DNA of 64,000 nt from JACDAN01 sp963802375. Its GTDB lineage: Bacteria > Actinomycetota > Thermoleophilia > Gaiellales > Gaiellaceae. A program made the position numbers and the translations under genes. The DNA is taken from positions 62,001 to 126,000 of the forward strand of contig CAWDIJ010000004.1 of the NCBI GenBank assembly GCA_963802375.1, given 5' to 3'. Under the pieces are notes generated by a model. The model saw only the letters and a list, made by a program, of their open reading frames with translations. It had not been told where the DNA came from and did no database searches. Within the stretch, counting starts at the first letter, position 1; each line of letters starts with the position of its first letter. Positions 52,179 through 59,838 of the stretch are shown here, one piece after another.

Positions 52179-53345
52179 ATCCTCGAGCAGGTCTTCCGCG
52201 ACGAGTGGGGCCGCGTCCTCGCTGCCCTCATCGGCTTCCTCGGCGACTTCGACCTCGCCGAGGAAGCCGCGCAGGAGGCGTTCGCGATCGCCGCCGAGCG
52301 CTGGCCCCGAGACGGCACGCCGGACAACCCACGCGCCTGGCTGGTGACCACCGCGCGGAACCGGGCGATCGACCGGATCCGACGGGACCGCACGCTCGCG
52401 GCGAAGACGCGCCTCCTCGAGGTCCCTGAGCCCCGCGACGAGCCCGTGGACGAGACGACGATCCCCGATGAGCGACTCGAGCTGCTCTTCACATGCTGCC
52501 ACCCGGCGCTAGCCCTCGAAGGACAGGTAGCCCTGACGCTGCGGACGCTCGGAGGGCTGCGAACGGAGGACATCGCACGAGCCTTCCTGGTTCCGGAGGA
52601 GACGATGGCCAAGCGGCTCGTCCGCGCCAAGCGCAAGATCAAGGCGGCCGGCATCCCGTTCCGCGTCCCGCCGCCCCATCTGCTCCCTGACCGACTGACC
52701 GCGGTGCTCGCCGTCGTCTACCTGATCTTCAACGAGGGGTACGGCGGACGGGTCGATCTTGCGTCCGAAGCGATCCGGCTGTGCCGCGCGCTCGCCGAGC
52801 TGATGCCGGACGAGCCCGAGGTGCATGGGCTGCTCGCTTTGATGCTCCTCAACGACGCCCGGCGTGAGGCTCGGTTCACTGACGGGACCGTGGTCCTTCT
52901 CCGCGACCAGGATCGTTCGCTCTGGAACATCGACCAGATCGAGGAAGGGCGTGCCTTGCTCGATCGCGCTCTCGCCCTCGGCGGCCGCGACCGCTACGTG
53001 CTCGAGGCCGCGATCGCCTCACTCCACGTCGACGAGCCTCAGGACTGGCCGCAGCTCGCGGCGCTGTACGGCGAGCTCGCGCGACTCACCGGGTCGCCGG
53101 TCGTGGAGCTCAACCGGGCAGCCGCGATCGCCGAGGCGGGCGATGCCGAGGCCGCGCTCGAGCTGGTGGAGAGCCTCGACCTCGAGCGCTACCACTACCT
53201 GCACTCGACCCGGGCGGAGCTCCTCCGCCGGCTCGATCGGATCGAAGACGCCCGCGCCGCCTACGACCGCGCCCTCGAGCTCGTCCACTCGGACGCCGAG
53301 CGAACCTTCCTCGAGCGGCGTCTGGCGGAACTGCGAAGCACCTAG
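52179..53345 (+). CDS. ECF42 sigma factor with TPR-like C-terminal domain; apparent AUC start
   Basis: The 388-residue protein has region 2 (ALIGFLGDFDLAEEAAQEAF; WLVTTARNRAIDRIR), region 4 (LRTEDIARAFLVPEETMAKR) and a long helical extension with LTAVLAVVYLIFNEGYGG and TPR-like repeats, defining ECF42. No ATG, GTG or TTG is available in frame before conserved residues. An ATC at 52179 stands five bases after GGAGGGG, ideal spacing for initiation, and gives the right N-terminus (ILEQVFRDEWGRVLA). Either a near-cognate start or a base error explains it. Confidence 0.85.
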   Translation: MLEQVFRDEWGRVLAALIGFLGDFDLAEEAAQEAFAIAAERWPRDGTPDNPRAWLVTTARNRAIDRIRRDRTLAAKTRLLEVPEPRDEPVDETTIPDERLELLFTCCHPALALEGQVALTLRTLGGLRTEDIARAFLVPEETMAKRLVRAKRKIKAAGIPFRVPPPHLLPDRLTAVLAVVYLIFNEGYGGRVDLASEAIRLCRALAELMPDEPEVHGLLALMLLNDARREARFTDGTVVLLRDQDRSLWNIDQIEEGRALLDRALALGGRDRYVLEAAIASLHVDEPQDWPQLAALYGELARLTGSPVVELNRAAAIAEAGDAEAALELVESLDLERYHYLHSTRAELLRRLDRIEDARAAYDRALELVHSDAERTFLERRLAELRST

Positions 53346-53369
53346 AACGCCGCACGCCCTAGAGTCGTT

Positions 53370-53597
53370 GTGTGGACGTCGCTGCTCGTCGTCAGCAAGC
53401 CCTCGGCTGGTGAGGACGACGCGTCCCTCCGGGACTGGGCGGTGATCGGCGGCGCGACCGTCGCCGTCGCCTGCCTGCCGTTCGCGCTCGCACGCGGCCG
53501 CGGCTCCACCCTCCGCGCCGGACTGCTCGGGATGGCAGGCGGCATTCTCTTCGGGCTGGCCGCGGCCCTCACGCATGCGCAAGGCCGAAAAGGTGAT
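53370..53597 (+). pseudogene. EamA/DMT-type transporter fragment
   Basis: The frame encodes WAVIGGATVAVACLPFALAR and LLGMAGGILFGLAAALTHA, which look like two TM helices from the central half of a DMT-family transporter. It then runs into non-homologous sequence. The first and last halves are absent. It is joined directly to a polysaccharide deacetylase tail in another frame, suggesting a deletion joint. Confidence 0.4.
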
Positions 53598-53772
53598 CTG
53601 TGGCGGGGACGTCATGCTCCTGCGCGACGGGTGCAACGTCTCCATGGGCTGGAACCGCAGCCATTCGGTCGAGGCGACCGAACTGATCCTCACGCAATGG
53701 AATGAGCAGGAGGGCTACGAGTTCGTGACGATCCCGGAGATGATCGAAGCGACCGGGTTCGTCGTGCCGTGA
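53575..53772 (+). pseudogene. Polysaccharide deacetylase, C-terminal fragment
   Basis: The 65-codon frame encodes GGDVMLLRDG, then HSVEATELILTQWNEQEGYE and FVTIPEMIEATG. This is the end of the NodB-fold deacetylase domain (usually VLLHDG, then YxFVTxxEM). In the canonical sequence LLHDG contains His; here it is LLRDG. The catalytic Asp/His motifs are missing. The stop overlaps the GT4 start as GTGA, so this truncated gene may once have been translated with the glycosyltransferase. Confidence 0.5.
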
Positions 53773-55013
53773 GGATCCTCGTCTGGCACGGATACCTCCT
53801 CTCGGGGACGGGATCGAACATCTACGCACGCCAGCTCGCCCGCGAGTGGAGCCGGGAGGGGCATGAGGTGACGGTGTTCAGTCAGGATCCCCAGCCCGAG
53901 CGCTACGACCTCGGCGGCGCAGACGTCGTCCGTCCGGACGTCGGGGGGCTGCTGCCCGTATTCGTGCTCGACCGCTACGACGGCTACCGGGTGCAGCTCG
54001 TCCAGGACTGCACGCCCGAGGAGCTCTCTGCCTGGGTCGAGGCGAACGCCGCGGCGCTGCGCGAGCGATTGCCGGCGGACCTCGTCTTCGTCAACCACGT
54101 CATCCTCGGTGGGCCAGTCGGCGCCGCGACCGGTGCTCGCTTCGCGGTCAAGGCGCACGGCTCGGAGCTGGAGTACTCGATGCGCGGCAACGCCCGGCTC
54201 TCCAGCTGGGGCGCCGAGACGGTAGAGGACGCGGCTGCGGTGATCGTTGGGTCGGAGCACATCCGCGGAGTCCTCGCGGACGTGTGCGGGCAGGTCGATC
54301 GAGTGCACGAGATCCCACCCGGGGTCGACGTCGAGCTCTGGCAGCCGCAGCCGAGGGAGGAAGCACTGGCCCGGCTCCTGGAGGAGGCGCGGCACGACCC
54401 GCCTAACCCGGGGAACGCCGAGGAGCGCCTCCCCGACGAGGGCAACGCCGAGCGTCTGGCGGAATTCCTCGCAGGCGACCGCCCGACCGTCGTCTACTAC
54501 GGGAAGTTGATCTACAACAAGGGCGTCCAGCTGCTGTTGGAGGCGCTGAAGGAGGTCGACGCGCGCGCCGTCATCGTCGGCTTCGGCGACTATCGGGCGA
54601 CGCTCGAGCACCAGGCCGAGGGCCTGCCTGTCCTCTTCACCGGCCCACTGGAGCATCGTCATCTCGTCCATCTGCTCGCGCTCGCGGACGTGGCGGTCGT
54701 TCCCTCGATCTTCCCGGAAGCGTTCGGCATGGTCGCGGCCGAGTCGGCGGCCGCCGGCTGTCCGCCCGTAGTCGCGAACCACTCCGGCCTCGCAGAGATC
54801 GCTCGTGGGCTCGACGAGGCCTATCCGGAGCGCCTCCGGCACCTGGCGAGCTTCCCGAAGGGAGACGCAGCCAGCCTCGCGCAGCGAGTGAACGAGATCC
54901 TCGCGCTGGACGAGGGCGATCGCGCAGAGCTTCGCGCCGCCGCCCGGAACGCGGCGGTCGAGCGCTGGAGCTGGACGAGCGTTGCGAGCCGGATCCTGGA
55001 CGCGGCCGGGTAG
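53769..55013 (+). CDS. Glycosyltransferase family 4 (GT-B fold)
   Basis: The 414-residue protein has the N-terminal Rossmann domain (ILVWHGYLLSGTGSNIYARQ, with a Gly-rich acceptor loop) and a C-terminal domain with VVYYGKLIYNKGVQLLLEAL, VIVGFGDY and EAFGMVAAESAAAGCPPVVA, the E-x7-E motif. It transfers a sugar from an NDP-sugar to an unknown acceptor. A 45-residue insertion (about 200-245, Glu/Pro/Asn-rich) separates the domains. GTG 53769 overlaps the deacetylase remnant. Confidence 0.9.
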   Translation: MRILVWHGYLLSGTGSNIYARQLAREWSREGHEVTVFSQDPQPERYDLGGADVVRPDVGGLLPVFVLDRYDGYRVQLVQDCTPEELSAWVEANAAALRERLPADLVFVNHVILGGPVGAATGARFAVKAHGSELEYSMRGNARLSSWGAETVEDAAAVIVGSEHIRGVLADVCGQVDRVHEIPPGVDVELWQPQPREEALARLLEEARHDPPNPGNAEERLPDEGNAERLAEFLAGDRPTVVYYGKLIYNKGVQLLLEALKEVDARAVIVGFGDYRATLEHQAEGLPVLFTGPLEHRHLVHLLALADVAVVPSIFPEAFGMVAAESAAAGCPPVVANHSGLAEIARGLDEAYPERLRHLASFPKGDAASLAQRVNEILALDEGDRAELRAAARNAAVERWSWTSVASRILDAAG

Positions 55014-55131
55014 CTGCTACGGCAGCGGCCTCTGCTCGGCCTCGAGGCCGACGTAACCCGGCAGGAGGTCGACCAGGTTCACCGAGAACCAGTCTGTACC
55101 AGCGGTCCTGCCGATCCGTCTCCCGCTTGAG

Positions 55132-55151
55132 ATATTCCTATATAGGTATAT
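55132..55151. promoter_or_regulatory. ArsR operator/promoter palindrome
   Basis: ATATTCCTAT/ATAGGTATAT is a 20-bp inverted repeat with one mismatched pair and a perfect CCTATATAGG core, in an AT-rich island just before the ArsR start. TTGAGA (55127-55132) lies on its left edge. It could be both the -10 region and the repressor site. Confidence 0.55.
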
Positions 55152-55514
55152 GATGAACCGTATGGCACGAGCAGCAACGACAGCGGACGCGTTCAACGCA
55201 GTGGCCGAGCCCCGACGACGGCAGATCCTCGACGTCCTCGCCGGCGGCGAGCGCCCCGTCAACGACGTCGTCCGCGAGCTCGGGCTGGCTCAGCCACAGG
55301 TGTCCAAGCACCTGCGGGTGCTCCGCGAAGTGGGGGCGGTCGACGTGCGCGAAGAAGGACGGCAGCGGCTCTACCGGCTGAACGGTCAGGCGCTCAAGCC
55401 CATCCACGACTGGGTCAAGGCGTACGAGTACACTTTGGTCGGAGCGGTTCGACCGAGCTGGACGCCGTGTTGGAAGACCTCAAGCAGAAGGAGGAAGACG
55501 ATGGCAGTGAGTAG
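55150..55514 (+). CDS. ArsR-family regulator with broken C-terminus
   Basis: The winged helix is intact: AFNAVAEPRRRQILDVLAGG, LGLAQPQVSKHLRVLREVGA and REEGRQRLYRLNG. After WVKAYEYT (about 55434) the expected family ending appears in other frames: WSERFD, then after a second one-base shift ELDAVLEDLKQKEEDDGSE with a stop at 55514. As written the frame instead runs on into the AHSA1 gene, giving a 277-codon open frame. ATG 55162 (MARAATTADAF) may be the true start, close to the promoter. Two indels or sequencing errors are likely. Confidence 0.75.
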
Positions 55515-55983
55515 CGGGACAGCGAAGGTGACACTCCCCACGGACGATCAGATCCTCATCACGCGTGAGTTCGACGCACCCAAGCACCTGGTCTACAAGG
55601 CGTTCACCACGCCCGAGCTCGTCAAGCGCTGGTGGCACGCCAACCGCGGCGAGATGAAAGTCGCCGAGATCGACCTGCGGGTCGGTGGCAAATGGCGATA
55701 CGTGATGGTGGCGGAGGGCGACTTCGAGGTCGGCTTCCACGGCGAGTACCGCGAGATCGTCCCAAACGAGCGGATCGTCTCCACTGAGGTCTACGAGGGG
55801 GTGCCCGACGCGGAGGCCGTCAACACGATGACGCTCACCGAAGCCGACGGCCGGACGACGCTCGAGATCCTCGTGCAGCACGCGAGCAAGGAGCACCGAG
55901 ACGCCCACATCGAGTCCGGCATGGAAGCGGGCATGCAGGACGCGATGGACCTCCTGGAGGAGGTCGCGGTCTCGCTTCGCTGA
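55501..55983 (+). CDS. AHSA1/SRPBCC-domain protein
   Basis: The 160-residue protein has ITREFDAPKHLVYKAFTTPE, VKRWWHANRGEMKVAEIDLR, GGKWRYVMV and a final helix GMEAGMQDAMDLLEEVAVSL, the classical Aha1-like START family partner of ArsR regulators. GGAGGAAGACG before ATG 55501 is a strong ribosome site. It ends with a good hairpin terminator. The ArsR/AHSA1 arrangement matches the ligand-sensing pairs widespread in soil bacteria. Confidence 0.9.
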   Translation: MAVSSGTAKVTLPTDDQILITREFDAPKHLVYKAFTTPELVKRWWHANRGEMKVAEIDLRVGGKWRYVMVAEGDFEVGFHGEYREIVPNERIVSTEVYEGVPDAEAVNTMTLTEADGRTTLEILVQHASKEHRDAHIESGMEAGMQDAMDLLEEVAVSLR

Positions 55984-55994
55984 TCGGACTTGAC

Positions 55995-56023
55995 GGGCCA
56001 CCGGGAATCTCTCCCGGTGGCCC
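55995..56023 (+). terminator. Hairpin terminator after AHSA1 gene
   Basis: GGGCCACCGGGA pairs with TCCCGGTGGCCC over 12 bp around a five-base loop, followed by TCTTCG, 12 bases after the AHSA1 stop. Confidence 0.75.
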
Positions 56024-56045
56024 TCTTCGATTAGCTTCAGGCAGC

Positions 56046-56606
56046 GTGACGAAGACGCAGTACTACACGGCCACGACCCTCGACGGCTTCATCGCGGACG
56101 AGCAGAACTCGCTCGACTGGCTCTTCGTCGTCGACCGCGGCACCGACCCCGGGAGAGAGTTCGAGGAATTCATGGCCGACGTGGGCGCGATGGCGATGGG
56201 CGCGACGACCTACGAGTGGATCCTGGCCAACCACGGCCCTGACGAGGATCCCGAGAAGTGGCGTGCCGACTACGGCGAGCGGCCCTGCTGGGTGTTCAGT
56301 CACCGAGACCTGCCCGCGATCCCCGGAGCGAACCTCACGTTCGTACAGGGCGACGTCCGGCCCGTGCACGCGCAGATGTCCGCGGCTGCCGACGGCCGGA
56401 ACATTTGGCTCGTCGGCGGCGGCGACCTCGTCGGCCAGTTCGCCGATCGACACCTGCTCGATGAGATCCGGCTCGGCGTCGCGCCGGTGACGCTCGGGGC
56501 CGGGGCGCCCCTGCTGCCGCGGAGGCTGACGTCGTCGGAGCTCGAGCTCGTCGAGGTAGAGCGCTACGGCCAGTTCGCCCGGCTCGTCTACCGCGTCCGG
56601 ACCTAG
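56046..56606 (+). CDS. Dihydrofolate-reductase-like RibD_C protein (copy 4 of 4)
   Basis: The 186-residue protein starts YYTATTLDGFIADEQNSLDW, has MAMGATTYEWIL, NIWLVGGGDLVGQFADRHLL and VAPVTLGAGAPLLPRRL. This subgroup (TLDGFIAD..NSLDWL) differs from the other three copies and is common across bacteria. The GTG start gives the usual N-terminus. It follows the AHSA1 terminator and converges on an alpha/beta hydrolase with a four-base overlap. Confidence 0.9.
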   Translation: MTKTQYYTATTLDGFIADEQNSLDWLFVVDRGTDPGREFEEFMADVGAMAMGATTYEWILANHGPDEDPEKWRADYGERPCWVFSHRDLPAIPGANLTFVQGDVRPVHAQMSAAADGRNIWLVGGGDLVGQFADRHLLDEIRLGVAPVTLGAGAPLLPRRLTSSELELVEVERYGQFARLVYRVRT

Positions 56607-57235
56607 CCGCCGGTCTCGAGCACGTTCGACAGCCAGGTTCGGACGGCGTCGGAGATGGGCTCAAGCCCGGTCCGCAGGCTGTGCGTGCCTGGGACTTCTA
56701 CGACGGTGCGCAGCCGCCCTTGGGGCGGAACGCCGAAGGGGTCGCTCGCGCCCTGGACGACGAGCGTCGGCACCGTCACCGCATCGAGCTCTTCGAGCCG
56801 GCTCGGCGAGGGCTTCCCCGAGCGGCGTTGCGGCGGCCGGAGAGGGAAAGCGAGACACAGCACGGCGACCGCGCCGAGCTCTCCCGAGGTACGACACGCA
56901 ACGCGGGCGCCGAGCGACCGCCCGCCGACGACGAGGGGAAGGCCGGACAGCTCCTGCTCGCTAAGGCGCTCGACGACTGCGCTCCAGTCGGCGTCGAGGC
57001 GGGCAGCGGGCGGTGGCGAGCGCCGCCCCGCGACGCGGTAGGGCTGCTCGACGAGCGCGACGGCGACTTGCTCGTCGAGCGCCACGTCCCTCGCGGTCAC
57101 GAGGTCGGGTGCCTCGACTCCTCCACCGGCGCCGTGGCCGAGGATGAGCGCTGCGCGTGGCCGGTCGACAGCGTGGAGGTGCACGCCGGCGGGCCCGCCC
57201 GGCGTCTCGACCTCGAGTGCGGTGGCGGCCGGCAT
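56603..57235 (-). CDS. Alpha/beta hydrolase, KANL3/Tex30-like
   Basis: The 210-residue protein has ALILGHGAGGGVEAPDLV as oxyanion loop, LVVGGRSLGARVACR with the nucleophilic Ser, LVVQGASDPFGVP with the Asp and EVPGTHSLRTG with the His. The small size and the HGAGGG and GGRSLGAR motifs place it in the Tex30/KANL3-like group, whose bacterial members are uncharacterised esterases. Confidence 0.85.
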   Translation of the reverse strand: MPAATALEVETPGGPAGVHLHAVDRPRAALILGHGAGGGVEAPDLVTARDVALDEQVAVALVEQPYRVAGRRSPPPAARLDADWSAVVERLSEQELSGLPLVVGGRSLGARVACRTSGELGAVAVLCLAFPLRPPQRRSGKPSPSRLEELDAVTVPTLVVQGASDPFGVPPQGRLRTVVEVPGTHSLRTGLEPISDAVRTWLSNVLETGG

Positions 57236-57255
57236 AGCACCAGCCTAGAGGCCGG

Positions 57256-57285
57256 CGAGGGCGGCCCCGGCCGGGGCCGCCCTCG
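57256..57285 (-). terminator. Hairpin terminator after the GST gene
   Basis: A perfect 30-base GC palindrome (CGAGGGCGGCCCC...GGGGCCGCCCTCG) lies 12 bases beyond the GST stop. Confidence 0.7.
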
Positions 57286-57297
57286 CGTCAGCCGGGG

Positions 57298-57993
57298 TTA
57301 CGCGGTCGTCGCCGCCTCGGACCTCACGTACTCGATGTAGCCCCGCACGTCGGCCACCGGCTCCGTGTACGCCTCGCCGAGCGTCTCCTCCATCCGCGCC
57401 ATGTACTCCTCCGCCCAGGCCGGGAAGTCGTAGTCGATGGCTCGGAGGAACTCGAGCGTCGCCGCGAAGCGGAAGTCGGCGATCGAGGGCGAGTCTCCGC
57501 CGATGAACGGCTGGCCGGCGAGGAAGAACGTGTTGTAGACGTCGAGCGGCTCGGCGAGAGCGGCCTCTGCGTCTTGCTGGGCCTTCTCCTTCATCGCGTC
57601 GTCGGCGTCCGAGGTCGCGACCTCGCCCGGGTACTGCGGGAACCCGAGCGCCGGGTAGGTCGCCCGCGTCAGGAGCGGATAGAAGGTGCCGATCAAGTAG
57701 AACATCGCGTTGTCGACCATCGCCCGCTTCCCCGGGTCCGAGGGATAGAACTGCTCGAGGCCGTGTTTGTTGCAGAGGTAGGCCATGATCGCGCAGCTCT
57801 CTCCGAGCGCGCCCCTCGGCAGCCCTTCCTCCTCGAGCATCGGCGTCAGCTGAGCCGGGTAGTTCCCCAGGTACTCGGGCTTCTTGCCCCACACGTCCTG
57901 CTCCTCGAAGTCGAGCCCGGCAGCCCGAACGAAGATCCGAACGGTCAGGTTGTTCACGCTCGGCTTGAGGATGTTCAGCGTGTTCGTGGCCAC
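57298..57993 (-). CDS. Glutathione S-transferase-like protein
   Basis: The 231-residue protein has a thioredoxin-like N-terminal domain (ILKPSVNNLTVRIFVRAAGL, then LTPMLEEEG with the cis-Pro, and LGESCAIMAYLCNKHG) and an all-helical C-terminal domain with GGDSPSIADFRFAATLEFL, the N-capping-box region of GSTs. Most Actinobacteria make mycothiol rather than glutathione, so the thiol partner is uncertain. It is separated by 12 bases from the operon at 58006-61582 and might be its last gene. Confidence 0.85.
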   Translation of the reverse strand: MATNTLNILKPSVNNLTVRIFVRAAGLDFEEQDVWGKKPEYLGNYPAQLTPMLEEEGLPRGALGESCAIMAYLCNKHGLEQFYPSDPGKRAMVDNAMFYLIGTFYPLLTRATYPALGFPQYPGEVATSDADDAMKEKAQQDAEAALAEPLDVYNTFFLAGQPFIGGDSPSIADFRFAATLEFLRAIDYDFPAWAEEYMARMEETLGEAYTEPVADVRGYIEYVRSEAATTA

Positions 57994-58005
57994 TTGATCC
58001 TCCTC

Positions 58006-58587
58006 CTAGTAGGGATCCTTCGGCGATCTGTCCTCCGAGAGCGACGCCCGTGATCGCCCGACGAGCATCTCGATTGCGTCCGCGAGGTGTTCCTTGTCGA
58101 TGTTGTAGTCGCCTCGCTCGACTCTCAGCTTGTGCGCCTCGAGCAGAACGTCGGCGTGCGTGAAGCCGAACGGCGGCTCGAACCGGTACGAGGCCAGCTC
58201 GATCAGGAGGCCGAGCGGATCCTCGAAGTAGATCGAGTCCATGAAGCCGCGGTCCTTGACCCCGCTGTGGCGAACGCCGCGCTCGTCGAGCCGCTCCACG
58301 GCCTGCCAGAAGATCGCCTGCGAGACGGCGAAGGCGATGTGGTGGACGGCGCCGATGTCCGTCGAGGTGCGCGTCGGGTCCGGCTTCCGCTCCTCGTTCG
58401 TGAAGACGGTGATCAGCCGCCCGTCGCCAGGGTCGAAGTAGAGGTGGCTCTCCGACTCGTTGTCCAGGTTCGGCTGGTCGAAGACGAAGGGCATCCCGAG
58501 CACGCCCTCCCAGAAGTCGATCGACGTCTTCCGGTCGGCGCCGACGAGCGTGATGTGGTGGACGCCCTGGCTCTGGAGCTTCCTCAC
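58006..58587 (-). CDS. VOC-superfamily (glyoxalase/extradiol dioxygenase-like) protein
   Basis: The 193-residue protein has a VOC fold: QGVHHITLVGADRKTSIDFW with the first metal His, SHLYFDPGDGRLITVFTNEE, GAVHHIAFAVSQ with the second His and SIYFEDPLGLLIELASYRFE with the Glu. Spacing resembles ring-cleaving dioxygenases and their relatives. A GTG start overlaps the ligase stop as GTGA; the long open frame upstream is the ligase in another frame. The last 50 residues form a helical tail. Confidence 0.87.
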   Translation of the reverse strand: MRKLQSQGVHHITLVGADRKTSIDFWEGVLGMPFVFDQPNLDNESESHLYFDPGDGRLITVFTNEERKPDPTRTSTDIGAVHHIAFAVSQAIFWQAVERLDERGVRHSGVKDRGFMDSIYFEDPLGLLIELASYRFEPPFGFTHADVLLEAHKLRVERGDYNIDKEHLADAIEMLVGRSRASLSEDRSPKDPY

Positions 58588-59831
58588 CGCTCGATCAGCT
58601 CCGACTTGTACTCGCTGCGCGCCAAGCTGCCCCACGGTACGAGGTCGACACGTGTTTGGATGACCAGCACGCTGCGCAGTTTCTCGCGAATCGCGCCCGC
58701 GAGTGTCGGGTCCGGCGCTGCGTTCTGCGCAAGTTCGACGCTCACCGGCAGCGGCGGCTCCTGCTTGACGCCCACCGATTGCGGCCTGACTCGGACGTGG
58801 CCGCTCACCGCCGGCGCGAACCCGCTGACGACGTCGCGGACCGCGGAGGGGAAGACGTTCACGCCGCGGACGATCAGCATGTCGTCGGTCCGGCCGAGGC
58901 AGCGGATCCGTGGCCCGGTGCGGCCGCACCGGCACGGGCTCGTCCGAACCTCGACGTGGTCGCGGGTGCGGAAGCGGAGGAGCGGCCCGGCGCGGTGCTT
59001 GAGATGCGTGAGGACAAGCTCTCCCTGCGCGCCGTCGTCGATCTCCAGCGCCTCGCCGGTGTCCGGGTCGATCAGCTCGGCGTGGACGAAGCCGCGCGCA
59101 CCCAGGTGCATGCCGTCCTGCTCCTCGCACTCGCCCCAGAGCGACACGCCGATGTCGCCGATCCCCATCGCCTCCGTGACCTTGGCGCCCCAGCCGTCTT
59201 CGAGCTTCGCGCGAAACGCCGACTCGCCGCCACCCGGCTCGCCGGCGACCAGAACACGCGCGACGCTCGAGCCCCGAAGGTCGAAGCTCTCGGCGAGGTG
59301 CGCCGCGTAGGACGGAGTGAGCACAACGGCCTCGGGCCGGAGCAGCTCGATCGCGCGCACCAGCCGCTCGGTGTTGCCGGTGCCGACGGGAATGTGCGTG
59401 AGCCCCAGACGCTCGAAGGCGCCGAGCGCCGCACCGGCCACGAACGGTCCAGCGTTGTAGGTCGAGACGATGCGCTGGCGGGGGGCGATGCCGGAAGCCG
59501 CATAGCTGCGCGCGGAGCCGGTCACCCAGTTGTCGAGGTCTACGGCGGTGAGCGGGATGTAGCTCGGCGTCCCGGTCGTGCCGCTCGTGGAGTAGATCCG
59601 GACGAGCTCGGACGGCTCTGCGCAGAAGTGGGCGCCGAACGGGCTTCCCGCCGTCACGCTCTCCCGCAGCTCGGCCTTCTCCGTCAGCGGCAGCTGCGCG
59701 ATGTCTTTGAGCCTGTCGCTGACCTGCGTGCCGAGCTTCGCGCGGTAGAACGGCGAGCGCTCGAGGAGGTACGCGAGCTGGGCGCTGTAGCTCTCGCCGT
59801 CGAGCGCGAGCTGCTCGTCCCAGGGCCGCAT
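58584..59831 (-). CDS. Phenylacetate-CoA-ligase-like AMP-forming enzyme (PaaK family)
   Basis: The 415-residue protein has the P-loop IYSTSGTTGTPSYIPL, VTEAMGIGDIG, RTRDHVEVRTSPCRCGRTGP with the PaaK cysteine cluster, and RTDDMLIVRGVNVFPSAVRD. It should activate an aromatic or other carboxylic acid to its CoA thioester through an adenylate. ATG 59831 (MRPWDEQLALDGESY) lies seven bases after the preceding stop. It is slightly shorter than typical PaaK. Third of four overlapping genes. Confidence 0.9.
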   Translation of the reverse strand: MRPWDEQLALDGESYSAQLAYLLERSPFYRAKLGTQVSDRLKDIAQLPLTEKAELRESVTAGSPFGAHFCAEPSELVRIYSTSGTTGTPSYIPLTAVDLDNWVTGSARSYAASGIAPRQRIVSTYNAGPFVAGAALGAFERLGLTHIPVGTGNTERLVRAIELLRPEAVVLTPSYAAHLAESFDLRGSSVARVLVAGEPGGGESAFRAKLEDGWGAKVTEAMGIGDIGVSLWGECEEQDGMHLGARGFVHAELIDPDTGEALEIDDGAQGELVLTHLKHRAGPLLRFRTRDHVEVRTSPCRCGRTGPRIRCLGRTDDMLIVRGVNVFPSAVRDVVSGFAPAVSGHVRVRPQSVGVKQEPPLPVSVELAQNAAPDPTLAGAIREKLRSVLVIQTRVDLVPWGSLARSEYKSELIER

Positions 59832-59838
59832 CTCGAAG

